From Haematobacter missouriensis (GTDB lineage: Bacteria > Pseudomonadota > Alphaproteobacteria > Rhodobacterales > Rhodobacteraceae), in NCBI RefSeq assembly GCF_000740775.1, contig NZ_JFGS01000022.1, positions 1-64,000 on the forward strand: a DNA stretch of 64,000 bases. The letters are read 5' to 3'. The translations under genes and the position numbers were made by a program. Below the pieces are notes generated by a model. The model searched no databases, was not told where the DNA came from, and saw nothing but the letters and a program-made list of their open reading frames with translations. Numbering within the stretch: the stretch's first letter is position 1; the number at the start of each line of letters is the position of its first letter. Below are positions 21,352-30,944 of the stretch, in pieces.

Positions 21352-22392
21352 ATGAAGATTTTGGTGACCGGCGGAGCCGGCTTCATCGGATCGGCCGTGG
21401 TGCGCCGGGCCGTGGCGCAGGGCCATGAGGTCGTTAATCTCGACGCGCTGACCTATGCCGCCTGCCTTGACAACGTGGCCGGCGTGTCGGGTTCCAACCT
21501 CTATACCTTCGAGCAGGCCGACATACGCGACCGGGAGGCGCTCGACCGCATCTTCGCCGCGCATGACCCGGATGTGGTGATGCATCTCGCCGCCGAAAGC
21601 CATGTGGATCGCTCCATCGACGGGCCAAAGGACTTCATCGAAACCAACGTCACCGGCACGTTCAACATGCTGGAAGCCGCGCGGGCCCACTGGACGAACA
21701 AGGGGCGCCCCGAGAGCTTCCGCTTTCACCACATCTCCACCGACGAGGTCTTCGGCACCCTGGGGGATACCGGCAAGTTCACCGAAGACACGCCCTATGC
21801 CCCGAACAGTCCCTACTCGGCGTCCAAGGCCGGCTCCGACCACCTGGTTCGGGCCTGGCACGAAACCTATGGCCTGCCCGTGGTGATGACGAACTGCTCC
21901 AACAATTACGGGCCCTTCCACTTCCCGGAGAAACTGATACCGGTCGTCATCCTCAAGGCCTTGGCGGGAGAACCGATCCCGGTCTACGGCAAGGGGGAGA
22001 ATGTCCGCGACTGGCTCTATGTGGAAGACCATGCCGATGCGCTGCTTCTTGTGGTTCAGAAGGGCGAAATCGGGCGCAGCTACAATATCGGCGGCGAGAA
22101 TGAGGCGAAGAACATCGACCTTGTGCGCATGATCTGCCGCATTCTCGACGAGAAGCATCCCGAAGGCGCTCCACATGAACAGCTCATCACCTTTGTGAGC
22201 GACCGTCCCGGCCATGACCTGCGCTACGCCATCGATCCTTCGCGCATCCGCGAGGAACTGGGCTGGCGTCCTTCCGTCACGCTGGAGCAGGGGCTGGAGA
22301 AGACGGTGCAGTGGTATCTCGACAACAAGCCATGGTGGCAGGCCCTGCAGGATCGCGCGGGCGTCGGTCAGCGGCTGGGGACCAAGGCGTGA
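21352..22392 (+). CDS. rfbB: dTDP-glucose 4,6-dehydratase, 346 aa
   Basis: Second enzyme of the rhamnose pathway, an extended SDR that oxidises dTDP-glucose at C4 and removes water across C5-C6. NAD-binding GGAGFIG is at residues 8-14. The catalytic triad is seen in HISTDEVFG and YSASKAGSD, and the substrate motif in [17 protein letters not shown] 21352 follows GGAG at 8 nt. The stop overlaps the rfbD start (GTGA). Confidence 0.97.
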   Translation: MKILVTGGAGFIGSAVVRRAVAQGHEVVNLDALTYAACLDNVAGVSGSNLYTFEQADIRDREALDRIFAAHDPDVVMHLAAESHVDRSIDGPKDFIETNVTGTFNMLEAARAHWTNKGRPESFRFHHISTDEVFGTLGDTGKFTEDTPYAPNSPYSASKAGSDHLVRAWHETYGLPVVMTNCSNNYGPFHFPEKLIPVVILKALAGEPIPVYGKGENVRDWLYVEDHADALLLVVQKGEIGRSYNIGGENEAKNIDLVRMICRILDEKHPEGAPHEQLITFVSDRPGHDLRYAIDPSRIREELGWRPSVTLEQGLEKTVQWYLDNKPWWQALQDRAGVGQRLGTKA

Positions 22393-23246
22393 GGCTTCTG
22401 GTCATCGGCAGGAGCGGCCAGCTCGCCACCGAGTTGCAGAACCGCGCGGGCGCCGCCCTGGAGGTCACCGCCCTGCCCCGCGACAAGGTTGATCTGACCG
22501 ACCCGGAGAGCGCGGCTCGCGCAATCCGGGAGGCGGAGGCCGATGCCGTCATCAACGCCGCCGCCTATACCGCAGTGGACAAGGCCGAGACGGAGGAGGA
22601 GATGGCCCGGCTCGTCAATGCCGCCGCTCCGGCCGCCATGGCCCATGCCGCAGCCGGGCGCGGGCTGCCGTTTCTGCACGTCTCGACCGATTATGTATTT
22701 GCGGGCGACGGAACGACAGCCTGGAAACCCGACGATCCGACAGGACCGCTTGGCGTCTATGGACGCACGAAACTGGAGGGGGAGGAGGGCGTCCGCGACG
22801 CGGGCGGCACCTCTGCAATCCTGCGGACCTCATGGGTTTTCTCGGCCCATGGGGCGAATTTCGTCAAGACCATGCTGCGCCTCGGGCGCGAGCGGGAGCG
22901 GCTGACCGTCGTGGCGGACCAGATCGGCGGGCCGACACCTGCTGCCGACATTGCCGATGCGCTGATCGTCATGGCCCGTGGGCTGATCGCCGATCCGTCA
23001 AAAAGCGGCACCTATCACTTCTCCGGTGCGCCGGATGTGAGCTGGGCCGACTTCGCGCGCGAGATCTTCGCGCAGGCCGGCCTAAAAGTGGACGTGGGGG
23101 ATATCCCGACCTCCGCCTATCCGACACCGGCGCGACGGCCGGCCAATTCGCGGCTGGACTGTTCCTCCCTCACGGCCGCTTTCGGCATCCCGCGGCCAGA
23201 CTGGCGGCAGGGACTGGCGGCTGTTCTCAAGCAACTGGAGACCTGA
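22389..23246 (+). CDS. rfbD: dTDP-4-dehydrorhamnose reductase, 285 aa
   Basis: Last enzyme of the pathway: NAD(P)H-dependent reduction of the C4 keto group to give dTDP-L-rhamnose. The N-terminus [16 protein letters not shown] carries the GxxGQL cofactor motif. The catalytic Tyr/Lys lies in YGRTKLEGE and the substrate loop in [11 protein letters not shown]. The start is GTG 22389, overlapping the rfbB stop by GTGA, so translation is coupled; a longer upstream frame is only overlap with rfbB. Confidence 0.96.
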   Translation: MRLLVIGRSGQLATELQNRAGAALEVTALPRDKVDLTDPESAARAIREAEADAVINAAAYTAVDKAETEEEMARLVNAAAPAAMAHAAAGRGLPFLHVSTDYVFAGDGTTAWKPDDPTGPLGVYGRTKLEGEEGVRDAGGTSAILRTSWVFSAHGANFVKTMLRLGRERERLTVVADQIGGPTPAADIADALIVMARGLIADPSKSGTYHFSGAPDVSWADFAREIFAQAGLKVDVGDIPTSAYPTPARRPANSRLDCSSLTAAFGIPRPDWRQGLAAVLKQLET

Positions 23247-23247
23247 G

Positions 23248-24123
23248 ATGACGGCACGCAAGGGTATCGTTCTGGCGGGCGGCTCCGGCACACGGCTTTA
23301 CCCGATCACCATCGGGGTGTCGAAGCAGCTCATGCCGGTCTATGACAAGCCGATGATCTACTATCCGCTCACCTGCCTGATGCTGGCCGGGATACGCGAG
23401 ATCGCGATCATCACCACGCCGGACGATCAGGCCCAATTTCAGCGGCTTCTGGGCGATGGCTCGCAATGGGGCGTGAGCCTCGAGTGGATCGTCCAGCCTT
23501 CCCCGGACGGGCTGGCGCAAGCCTATCTGCTGGCGGAGGCGTTCCTGGCCGGAGCCCCCTCGGCGATGGTGCTGGGCGACAACATCTTTCACGGTGCGGG
23601 TCTGCAGGAGTTGCTCAGATCTGCCGATGAGAAGGAGAAGGGCGGCACCGTCTTCGGCTACCGCGTCGCCGATCCGGAGCGGTATGGCGTTGTCGGCTTC
23701 GGCGAAGGCGGCCGCGTTACCCAGATCATCGAAAAGCCGAAGGTCCCGCCGTCCTCCTACGCGGTCACCGGGCTCTACTTCCTTGACGGCACCGCCTCTG
23801 CGCGGGCGCGCGACGTCAAACCCTCGGAACGTGGAGAGCTCGAAATCACGACGCTGCTGGAAAGCTACCTCGGCGACGACCTGCTGTCGGTCGAACTCAT
23901 GGGCCGCGGCTTCGCCTGGCTCGACACCGGCACGCATGCAAGCCTTCTGGACGCGGGCAACTACGTACGGACCCTGGAGGAGCGGCAGGGGCTGCAAAGC
24001 GGCTGTCCCGAGGAGATCGCCTATGCCGCTGGCTGGATCACACGCGACCAATTGCTCGCGCAGGCCAAACGCTTCTCCAAGAACGCCTACGGTGCCTATC
24101 TCCAACGCCTCGCAGCGGATTGA
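23248..24123 (+). CDS. rfbA: Glucose-1-phosphate thymidylyltransferase, 291 aa
   Basis: First enzyme of the pathway: joins dTTP and glucose-1-phosphate to dTDP-glucose. The nucleotidyltransferase signature GGSGTRLYPIT is at the N-terminus (about residue 10). The metal and sugar loops VLGDNIFHG and GFAWLDTGTH are intact. It starts 1 bp after the rfbD stop and is followed by a strong hairpin. With rfbC, rfbB and rfbD the window encodes the whole route to dTDP-L-rhamnose, presumably for the polysaccharide handled by the Yjb-like proteins or for lipopolysaccharide. No rhamnosyltransferase is present in the window. Confidence 0.97.
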   Translation: MTARKGIVLAGGSGTRLYPITIGVSKQLMPVYDKPMIYYPLTCLMLAGIREIAIITTPDDQAQFQRLLGDGSQWGVSLEWIVQPSPDGLAQAYLLAEAFLAGAPSAMVLGDNIFHGAGLQELLRSADEKEKGGTVFGYRVADPERYGVVGFGEGGRVTQIIEKPKVPPSSYAVTGLYFLDGTASARARDVKPSERGELEITTLLESYLGDDLLSVELMGRGFAWLDTGTHASLLDAGNYVRTLEERQGLQSGCPEEIAYAAGWITRDQLLAQAKRFSKNAYGAYLQRLAAD

Positions 24124-24130
24124 TCCAACA

Positions 24131-24163
24131 CCCGCGCGCGGCACTATCGCCGCTGCGCGCGGG
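24131..24163 (+). terminator. Terminator-like hairpin after rfbA
   Basis: CCCGCGCGC pairs with GCGCGCGGG (9 bp) with three more inner pairs possible. A TTTT run follows 8 bases later. It is placed 8 bp past the rfbA stop. Confidence 0.65.
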
Positions 24164-24277
24164 CACCGCGGTTTTGGAAACCACCGCAAAGTCGAGCGCC
24201 TTCACAGACATGCGGGCATTAAACCGTGCAGGACATGTCACGCGGCAAACTCAGGATAGCACTCTTGGGGGGGTACC

Positions 24278-24353
<76 letters not shown>

Positions 24354-24365
24354 TCACCGTGGTGG

Positions 24366-24394
24366 CTTTTGGACCATGTGAGAGGGAGTGTCAA
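24366..24394 (-). promoter_or_regulatory. Promoter of tRNA-Ala
   Basis: On the minus strand a perfect -35 box TTGACA (24389-24394) lies 35 bp upstream of the tRNA 5' end. The matching -10 region 17 bp on reads CAAAAG, which is weak. Position and -35 quality fit a tRNA promoter. Confidence 0.55.
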
Positions 24395-24432
24395 GCGAGC
24401 GCTGCGGATTTTCAGCACCGATCGACGTTCGC

Positions 24433-24476
24433 CGCGGCAGCCGGACTGGCGGGGGCTCGATGCCCCCGTCAGTCCG
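24433..24476. repeat. Palindromic element, copy B (probable 3' end hairpin of gcvP)
   Basis: A 15-base left arm (24442-24456) and its complement (24462-24476, one G-U type pair) flank TCGAT. It has the same flank CGCGGCAGCCGG and the same inner core as copy A at 489-533. It lies 20 bp past the gcvP stop on the minus strand and may end that transcript; it also sits in the tRNA upstream region. Confidence 0.75.
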
Positions 24477-24496
24477 ACTCCTTCAAACGGGCTCCG

Positions 24497-27334
24497 TCAT
24501 TCAGCCGCTTCGGCGTAAGCCTCCATTGGCGGGCAGATGCAGATCAGATTGCGGTCGCCCCAGACGTTGTCCACCCGTCCCACGGGTGGCCAGTATTTGT
24601 CCTCGCGGAAAGAACCGGGCGGAAAACAACCCTGCTCCCGCGGGTATTTCCGATCCCATTCGGCCACGAGGTCATTCACCGTATGCGGCGCGAAGCGGAG
24701 AGGGCTTTCTGCGGCCAGCAGCTCTCCGCGCTCCACTGCGGCGATTTCCTCGCGGATGGCCAACAGCGCTGCGATGAACCGGTCCAGCTCCGCCTGTGTC
24801 TCCGATTCGGTCGGCTCTACCATGAGCGTTCCGGGCACGGGGAACGACATCGTCGGGGCGTGGAAGCCATTGTCGATCAGCCTCTTGGCAATGTCGTCCA
24901 CCGTGACGCCCGCTTCCGCGAACGGGCGGGTATCAAGGATGCACTCATGCGCCACCCGGCCCGCGCGGCCTTTGTAGAGAACCTCATAAGCCCCTTTCAG
25001 CCGCGCGGCGATGTAGTTGGCGTTCAGGATCGCCACGCGGGTCGCCTGCGTCAGCCCTGCCCCACCCATCAGCAGGCAGTAGGCCCAGGAGATGAGCAGG
25101 ATGGAGGCCGAGCCAAAGGGCGCGGCGGAGACCGCCCCCTCCTCTCCCGTCTGCGGATCCGTGGGCAGGAAGGGCGCGAGATGCGCCTTGACGCCGATCG
25201 GTCCCATGCCCGGGCCACCGCCGCCATGCGGAATGGCAAAGGTCTTGTGCAGGTTCAGGTGGCTCACGTCGCCCCCGATCTCGCCCGGCTTCACGAGGCC
25301 CACCATGGCGTTCATGTTGGCGCCGTCGATATAGACCTGTCCGCCGTGCTCGTGGGTGATGGCGCAGATCTCGCGCACCGCCTCCTCGAAAACGCCGTGG
25401 GTGGAGGGGTAGGTGATCATGACCGCGGCAAGGTTTCCGCCCGCCGCTGCGGCTTTCGCGCGGAAATCCTCCACGTCGATGTCGCCGTCCAGCATCGCCT
25501 TCACCGGCACGACCTTCATGCCCACCATCTGCGCCGAGGCCGGGTTGGTACCATGGGCGGAGACCGGGATCAGGCAGATGTTGCGATGCCCCTCCCCCCG
25601 CGACCGGTGATAGGCGGCGATGGTCAGCAGCCCGGCGTATTCCCCCTGCGCGCCGGAGTTCGGCTGCATGGAGAAGGCGTCATAGCCGGTGATCGTGCAG
25701 AGTTTCTGCGACAGGTCGGCCACTACCTCCGCATAACCCTCTGCCTGATCGGTGGGCGCGAAGGGGTGCAGCGTGTTGAAGGCGGGCCAGGTGATAGGCA
25801 TCATCTCCGCCGCCGCGTTCAGCTTCATCGTGCAGGAGCCGAGCGGGATCATCGCCCTGTCCAGCGCCAGGTCCCTGTCCGACAGGCGGCGCATGTAACG
25901 CATCATCTCGGATTCCGCCCGGTTCATCTGGAACACCGGATGGGTGAGATAGTCGGAGCGGCGGATCAGCGCGTCGGGAAAGCCGATACCGGCGGCCTCG
26001 GGCGCGTCGCCCTCGACACCGAAGGCTTTCAGCAGGCGGCCCAGCACCTCCTCATCGGCGATCTCGTCCATGGAGATGCCGACACGGTCGGTCCCCACCT
26101 TGCGCAGGTTGATACCCTGCTCGCGCGCGGCGGCGAGAATGCCCGCCTGCCCCACGCCGACCTCGACCGTGATCGTGTCGAAGAATGCCTCCGGGCGCAC
26201 CGGAAGGCCCGCCGCCCTCAGCGCCGCCGCAAGCCGGACGGTGCGGAAGTGGATGCGCTCGGCGATGGCGCGCAGACCCTTCGGGCCGTGGAACACCGCG
26301 TAGAAAGACGCCATCACCGCCAGCAGCGCCTGCGCCGTGCAGACGTTGGAGGTCGCCTTCTCCCGCCGGATATGCTGCTCACGCGTCTGAAGCGCGAGCC
26401 GGTAGGCCCGGTTGCCGCGCGCATCGACAGAGACACCGACGATTCTGCCCGGCATGTTGCGCTTGAACTCGTCCCGGCAGGACATGAACGCGGCATGGGG
26501 GCCACCATAGCCCATCGGCACGCCGAACCGCTGGGCGGAGCCGACCGCGATATCCGCGCCCATTGCTCCCGGCTCCTTCAGCATGGTCAGCGCGAGCAGG
26601 TCGGTCGCCACCACGGCCAGCGCCTTGGCGTCATGCAGCGCGGCGATCAGGTCGGTGAAATCCCGCACATCGCCATGGGTACCGGGATACTGGAAGATCG
26701 CGCCGAACACCGATGCCGGGTCCAGCGTCTCCGGCGCGCCCCTGACGATCTCGATACCGAGGGGGGCGGCCCGCGTCTCGATGACCGCGAGGGTCTGCGG
26801 GTGCAGGTTCTCATCGACGAAGAAGGCCGTGGCCTTGGACTTCGCGCTCCGCTGGGCCATCGTCATGGCTTCGGCGGCGGCGGTTGCCTCGTCGAGCAGC
26901 GAGGCATTGGCCACCGGCAGCCCGGTCAGGTCCGACACCATCGTCTGGAAATTCAGCAGCGCCTCCAGCCGCCCTTGCGCGATCTCCGGCTGGTAGGGTG
27001 TGTAGGCGGTGTACCACGCGGGGTTTTCAAGGATGTTCCGCTGGATCGCCGGCGGCGTCACCGTGCCGTAGTAGCCCTGTCCGATCAGGCTGACCATCAC
27101 GCGGTTCCTTGCGGCGACATCGCTAAGCTTCTGGAGAAGCTTGTGCTCCGCCAGAGGCGCCCAGTCGAGCGGCTCCGACTGCCGGATGGAGGCGGGTATC
27201 GTCTGGTCGATCAGCTCGTCCAGCGACGCGACACCGACAGCGGCCAGCATATCCTTCATCTCGGCGGGCGAAGGCCCGATATGGCGCCGGTTGGCAAAGT
27301 CATAGGGGTCGTAATCGGTGCGCTTGTAGGTCAT
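24497..27334 (-). CDS. gcvP: Glycine dehydrogenase (aminomethyl-transferring), P protein, 945 aa
   Basis: PLP enzyme that decarboxylates glycine and passes the aminomethyl group to lipoyl-GcvH. It is the long, single-chain form (GcvPA and GcvPB fused; about 950 residues). The PLP lysine lies in [19 protein letters not shown]-terminal signature [18 protein letters not shown] 27334 ([11 protein letters not shown]) is preferred because GGAG lies 8 nt upstream; a start three codons earlier is possible. Last gene of the gcvT-gcvH-VOC-gcvP operon controlled by the glycine riboswitch. Confidence 0.98.
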   Translation of the reverse strand: MTYKRTDYDPYDFANRRHIGPSPAEMKDMLAAVGVASLDELIDQTIPASIRQSEPLDWAPLAEHKLLQKLSDVAARNRVMVSLIGQGYYGTVTPPAIQRNILENPAWYTAYTPYQPEIAQGRLEALLNFQTMVSDLTGLPVANASLLDEATAAAEAMTMAQRSAKSKATAFFVDENLHPQTLAVIETRAAPLGIEIVRGAPETLDPASVFGAIFQYPGTHGDVRDFTDLIAALHDAKALAVVATDLLALTMLKEPGAMGADIAVGSAQRFGVPMGYGGPHAAFMSCRDEFKRNMPGRIVGVSVDARGNRAYRLALQTREQHIRREKATSNVCTAQALLAVMASFYAVFHGPKGLRAIAERIHFRTVRLAAALRAAGLPVRPEAFFDTITVEVGVGQAGILAAAREQGINLRKVGTDRVGISMDEIADEEVLGRLLKAFGVEGDAPEAAGIGFPDALIRRSDYLTHPVFQMNRAESEMMRYMRRLSDRDLALDRAMIPLGSCTMKLNAAAEMMPITWPAFNTLHPFAPTDQAEGYAEVVADLSQKLCTITGYDAFSMQPNSGAQGEYAGLLTIAAYHRSRGEGHRNICLIPVSAHGTNPASAQMVGMKVVPVKAMLDGDIDVEDFRAKAAAAGGNLAAVMITYPSTHGVFEEAVREICAITHEHGGQVYIDGANMNAMVGLVKPGEIGGDVSHLNLHKTFAIPHGGGGPGMGPIGVKAHLAPFLPTDPQTGEEGAVSAAPFGSASILLISWAYCLLMGGAGLTQATRVAILNANYIAARLKGAYEVLYKGRAGRVAHECILDTRPFAEAGVTVDDIAKRLIDNGFHAPTMSFPVPGTLMVEPTESETQAELDRFIAALLAIREEIAAVERGELLAAESPLRFAPHTVNDLVAEWDRKYPREQGCFPPGSFREDKYWPPVGRVDNVWGDRNLICICPPMEAYAEAAE

Positions 27335-27352
27335 GGCTCCCACTCCCGGGCG

Positions 27353-27700
27353 TCAGGCATGGCTCAGAACATTGACGAGATTGCCCGCCGGGTCGCGAAG
27401 AAAGAACCGGCGGACGCCCCATGGCTCGACCATGGGACCGTATTCGATGGCTGCGCCCTGCGATGTCGCACGGTCCAGCACGCTGTCGAGATCATCGACC
27501 TCGATGGAGAGGGCGGGAAGCGAGGTGCCGCTGCCGCCCTCGGAGGCGAGGCTCATCTGGGTGGTGGACGCGTCCCCCGCAAGGGTGACGATGAAACCGT
27601 GATCCATCACCGGCTGAAGCCCGAACACCACCTGATAGAAGGCGGCGAGGCGCTGCGGATCCGCCGAAGGCAAATTCGGCACGATCCGCAGGACGGTCAC
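27353..27700 (-). CDS. VOC family (glyoxalase/bleomycin-resistance fold) protein, 115 aa
   Basis: Small metal- or ligand-binding protein of the vicinal oxygen chelate fold: a betaalphabetabetabeta module opening LRIVPNLPSADPQRLAAFYQ and a second ending in YGPMVEPWGVRRFFLRDPAGNLVNV. The substrate is unknown. It is embedded in the glycine cleavage operon: its ATG overlaps the gcvH stop by 4 bp (ATGA) and gcvP begins 18 bp after its stop. That arrangement argues for co-translation with GcvH, though a role in glycine metabolism is only inference. Confidence 0.85.
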   Translation of the reverse strand: MTVLRIVPNLPSADPQRLAAFYQVVFGLQPVMDHGFIVTLAGDASTTQMSLASEGGSGTSLPALSIEVDDLDSVLDRATSQGAAIEYGPMVEPWGVRRFFLRDPAGNLVNVLSHA

Positions 27701-28077
27701 GAGATGAAGTCCTTGTAGGCATCCTCATCCATGAAGTCTTCGATGAGGTCGATCGAATCGAGCTTCATCTTGAAGAACCACGCCTCTCCCTGCGCGTCCT
27801 CGTTGACGAGGGCGGGATTCTCGGAGAGCACGGTGTTCACCTCCACGATCTCGCCCTCCAGGGGGGCGAGGATGTCGGAGGCGGCCTTCACGCTCTCGAT
27901 CACCACGATCTCATCGCTCTGTGCGACCATGGTGCCTGGCTCCGGCAGTTCCACGAAGACCACGTCGCCCAGTTGCTCGGCGGCATAGTCCGTGATTCCG
28001 ACCACGACGAGGTCACCCTCGACGCGGAGCCATTCATGTTCTTCCGTAAACCGGATCGTTCCGTTGGCGACGCTCAT
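27697..28077 (-). CDS. gcvH: Glycine cleavage system H protein, 126 aa
   Basis: Lipoyl carrier of the glycine cleavage complex. It shuttles the aminomethyl group between P and T proteins and is reoxidised by L protein. The lipoylated lysine is Lys64 in ESVKAASD, and the family opening TEEHEWLRVEGDLVVVGITDYA is present. Length normal. It starts 9 bp after the gcvT stop and overlaps the VOC gene by ATGA. Confidence 0.98.
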   Translation of the reverse strand: MSVANGTIRFTEEHEWLRVEGDLVVVGITDYAAEQLGDVVFVELPEPGTMVAQSDEIVVIESVKAASDILAPLEGEIVEVNTVLSENPALVNEDAQGEAWFFKMKLDSIDLIEDFMDEDAYKDFIS

Positions 28078-28086
28078 TTTCCCTCG

Positions 28087-29202
28087 CTAGCGTTTGTAAG
28101 TGGCGGGACGGAAAGGCATGTCGGTGACGGTAGCGGCCAGACGCCGGCCCCGCACCTCGCCCCAGACAGTCGTGCCGGAGGCGGAGAGTTCCATGGGAAG
28201 ATAGCCCATCGACATCGGTCGCGCGATACTCGGCCCGAAACCGCCCGAGGTGACTTCCCCCACGGGATCACCGCCCGTTTCGGCTGCATAAAGGGCCGTG
28301 CCCTCCCGCATGGGCGCGCGCCCCTCCGGCAGAAGTCCGACGCGACGCCGGGCGGCGCCGGCTTCCAGCTCTTCAAGAATACGCGGCGCGCCGGGGAAGC
28401 CGCCCGCGCGGGCGCCTCCCGTGCGGCGCACCTTTTGCATCGCCCATTCCAGCGCGCCCTCCACGGGCGTCGTCGTTGTGTCGATGTCATGCCCGTAAAG
28501 GCACAGACCCGCCTCCAGGCGCAGGCTGTCCCGGGCACCGAGACCGATGGGCAACACCTCCTCCATGGCGAGAAGGGCCTCCGCCAGTGCCACGGCCTTC
28601 GCCTCCGGCACGGAGATCTCGAACCCGTCCTCACCCGTATAGCCGGAGCGGGAGATCCACAGATCCACCCCCTCCCATGCATGGGTGGCGACATCCATGA
28701 AGCGCATGTCCGTCACGCCGGGAACCAGCCTGGCGAGCGCGGCCTCCGCCTGCGGCCCCTGCAGGGCGAGCAGCGCGCGATCCACCAGAGGCTCCACCGT
28801 CAGGCGGCCACCGAGGGCACGCTGCATATGGGCGATGTCGTCGTCCTTGCAGGCGGCGTTCACCACGACGAACAGATGGTCGCCCCGGTTCGCGACCATC
28901 AGATCGTCCAGAATCCCGCCGTCATTGTTCGTAAAAAGCGCGTAGCGCTGCCGCCCTTCCTTGAGCCCGAGGATGTCGACGGGAACCAGCGTCTCCAGCG
29001 CCTCCGCCGCACCGTCACCGCGCAGAATCACCTGCCCCATATGACTGACGTCGAACAGGCCCGCGGCCTCGCGCGTATGGAGGTGTTCCTTCATCACGCC
29101 GGCAGGATACTGCACTGGCATGTCGTAGCCCGCGAAGGGCACCATCTTTGCGCCGAGGCGCAGATGCAGATCGTGAAGGACCGTTTGCTTCAGCCCGGTC
29201 AT
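28087..29202 (-). CDS. gcvT: Glycine cleavage system T protein (aminomethyltransferase), 371 aa
   Basis: Releases ammonia from the aminomethyl-lipoyl intermediate and makes 5,10-methylenetetrahydrofolate. Signatures: MPVQYPAGVMKEHLHTRE, FDVSHMGQV, and the folate-site region SGYTGEDGFEISVP. Length normal. ATG 29202 is preceded by GGGGAG at 6 nt. It is the first gene of the operon and lies directly downstream of the glycine riboswitch, which likely turns the operon on when glycine is abundant. Confidence 0.98.
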   Translation of the reverse strand: MTGLKQTVLHDLHLRLGAKMVPFAGYDMPVQYPAGVMKEHLHTREAAGLFDVSHMGQVILRGDGAAEALETLVPVDILGLKEGRQRYALFTNNDGGILDDLMVANRGDHLFVVVNAACKDDDIAHMQRALGGRLTVEPLVDRALLALQGPQAEAALARLVPGVTDMRFMDVATHAWEGVDLWISRSGYTGEDGFEISVPEAKAVALAEALLAMEEVLPIGLGARDSLRLEAGLCLYGHDIDTTTTPVEGALEWAMQKVRRTGGARAGGFPGAPRILEELEAGAARRRVGLLPEGRAPMREGTALYAAETGGDPVGEVTSGGFGPSIARPMSMGYLPMELSASGTTVWGEVRGRRLAATVTDMPFRPATYKR

Positions 29203-29219
29203 CGCAGTCTCCCCGTCTC

Positions 29220-29269
29220 GCCGGAAAGACCCGGCACCCTGGAACGGATTACCCCCGCCCGTAGGTGCC
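29220..29269 (-). promoter_or_regulatory. Expression platform between riboswitch and gcvT
   Basis: Two local pairings can form on the minus-strand RNA: GGCACC/GGTGCC (29233-29238 with 29264-29269) and the tight hairpin GCCGG/CCGGC (29220-29235). They share bases and so could be alternatives. The gcvT ribosome site GGGGAG (29209-29214) lies just beyond, making control of translation or early termination plausible. Confidence 0.4.
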
Positions 29270-29422
29270 CCCTCTGTCCCTTGCGCCTGAGATCGTTATC
29301 CCTTCGGCGGACGCAGCTGCGCCTCTCTCCAGAGTCTTTTGCCAGAACGGTCCGTTCGCCTGAGAGTTTACCGGGGCGGTTGCTCCTTCGGCACCGGGAT
29401 TTCACCGGTTCTCCCGATCCTG
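29267..29422 (-). ncRNA. Tandem glycine riboswitch
   Basis: On the minus strand two glycine aptamers follow each other upstream of gcvT. The first (about 29345-29422) starts GATCGGGAGAACC and holds GCCGAAGGAGCAA and AACTCTCAGGC. The second (about 29267-29344) holds CTCTGGAGAG, GCCGAAGGGATAA and ATCTCAGGCGCAAGGGACAG. These are the conserved glycine aptamer blocks in the right order and spacing, and the downstream genes are the glycine cleavage system. Confidence 0.95.
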
Positions 29423-29504
29423 ACAGGCCCGCTCTAGCCCGAGGCGGGTGCCTCTGACAAGGGGCTTGGCGAAGGCTGCCCGCGCCCGATCCGCCAAAAG
29501 CCGA

Positions 29505-29528
29505 ACGGGCGGGGTTTCCCCCGCCCGT
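29505..29528 (-). terminator. Terminator hairpin after amtB
   Basis: ACGGGCGGGG pairs perfectly with CCCCGCCCGT across a 4-base loop. Read on the minus strand it comes 27 bp after the amtB stop and is followed by TCGGCTTTTGG. Confidence 0.75.
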
Positions 29529-29554
29529 CTGCATGATTTCGCGGCAGATGGCGA

Positions 29555-30916
29555 TCAGTAGTGGTACGCGCTTTCGCCGTGCGAGGTCAGGTCGAGGCCC
29601 TGACGTTCCGCATCCGCCGTGACGCGCAGGCCCACGATCATGTCCACGATCTTGAGGAGTATGAAGGACGCGACGCCACACCATACGATTGTCACGAGAA
29701 CCGCTTTGATCTGAACCCAGACCTGCGCACCCATCGTCACCCCTTCGGCATATCCGATACCGCCAAGCGAGGAGGAGGCAAAGATGCCGGTACCGATAGC
29801 ACCCACGATACCGCCCACGCCGTGAATGCCGAAAACATCCAGGCTGTCGTCATAACCGAACTTGATCTTGATGACCGCGACGAAGAAGTAGCAGACCACC
29901 GAGGCAATCGCGCCCAACACGATGGCGCCGATCGGGCCGATGATGCCCGCCGCGGGAGTGACGGCGACCAGACCCGCCACCAGGCCGGAAGCCGCGCCCA
30001 GCATGGAGGCTTTGCCACGGGCCAGCCCTTCGACGATGCACCAGGCAAGGATTGCACCGGCCGTTGCCGTGAAGGTGTTGATCATCGCCAGCGCCGCGCC
30101 ACCGTTCGCCTCGAGGTTGGAGCCGGCGTTGAAACCGAACCAGCCGACCCACAGGATGGAGGCGCCGACCATGGTGAGCGTCATCGAATGCGGCGCCATC
30201 ATGTCCTTGCCGTAGCCGATGCGCGGACCGATCACCAGTGCGCCGACGAGAGCCGCGATACCGGCGTTGATGTGAACGACCGTGCCACCCGCGAAGTCAA
30301 GCGCACCCCAGTTGTAGATCATACCTGCCGAATCCCAGACCATGTGGGCGATCGGGAAATAGACGACCGTGACCCAGAGCAGGATGAAAAGCATGAGCCC
30401 GGAGAACTTGATCCGCTCGGCGAAGGACCCCACGATCAGCGCGGGCGTGATGCAGGCGAAAGTCATCTGGAAGCAGATGAACACGTATTCCGGGATCACG
30501 TAGTCATCCGAGAATGTCGCGGCCATGCTGTCCATGTTCACACCGGAGAGGAACATCTTCGCCAGACCACCCCAGTAGGGGCTGGTGGAGCCGCCGAAAG
30601 CCATGGAATAGCCGTAAACGACCCAGATCACGATCACCATCGCGGTGATGAGCGTACATTGCATGAGCACGGAGAGCATGTTCTTCGTGCGCACGAGACC
30701 GCCGTAGAACAGTGCGAGACCGGGCAGGATCATGAACAGCACGAGGATGGTCGAAACGAGCATCCACGCCACGTCGCCCTTGTCCATCGTCGGACCGGCT
30801 GCCTCCACCACCGTCTCTACGGCGGGTGCCGTGGCATCCTGCGCCCAGGCAAGGGCCGGCGCGAGCGCCGTCAGCGCGGTCGCTGCCCCCCCCCAGAGAA
30901 TGTTCCTCGATTTCAT
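29555..30916 (-). CDS. amtB: Ammonium transporter, 453 aa
   Basis: Inner-membrane Amt/Rh ammonium channel. A cleavable signal peptide (RNILWGGAATALTALAPALAWA) is followed by an extended periplasmic start and about 11 membrane helices. The pore histidines are in TVVHINAGIAAL and FGIHGVGGIVG; the gating and recruitment region FYGGLVRTKN is typical. It lies 28 bp downstream of glnK, the usual PII partner that plugs the channel when nitrogen is plentiful. A strong hairpin follows the gene. Confidence 0.98.
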   Translation of the reverse strand: MKSRNILWGGAATALTALAPALAWAQDATAPAVETVVEAAGPTMDKGDVAWMLVSTILVLFMILPGLALFYGGLVRTKNMLSVLMQCTLITAMVIVIWVVYGYSMAFGGSTSPYWGGLAKMFLSGVNMDSMAATFSDDYVIPEYVFICFQMTFACITPALIVGSFAERIKFSGLMLFILLWVTVVYFPIAHMVWDSAGMIYNWGALDFAGGTVVHINAGIAALVGALVIGPRIGYGKDMMAPHSMTLTMVGASILWVGWFGFNAGSNLEANGGAALAMINTFTATAGAILAWCIVEGLARGKASMLGAASGLVAGLVAVTPAAGIIGPIGAIVLGAIASVVCYFFVAVIKIKFGYDDSLDVFGIHGVGGIVGAIGTGIFASSSLGGIGYAEGVTMGAQVWVQIKAVLVTIVWCGVASFILLKIVDMIVGLRVTADAERQGLDLTSHGESAYHY

Positions 30917-30944
30917 TTGCGAATACCTTTCTGTCCCGTCCGCG

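Noticed and set aside
24359-27718. Long plus-strand open frame (about 1,120 codons) opposite gcvP
   Set aside because: Antisense shadow of gcvP and of the VOC gene; it also crosses the palindromic element.
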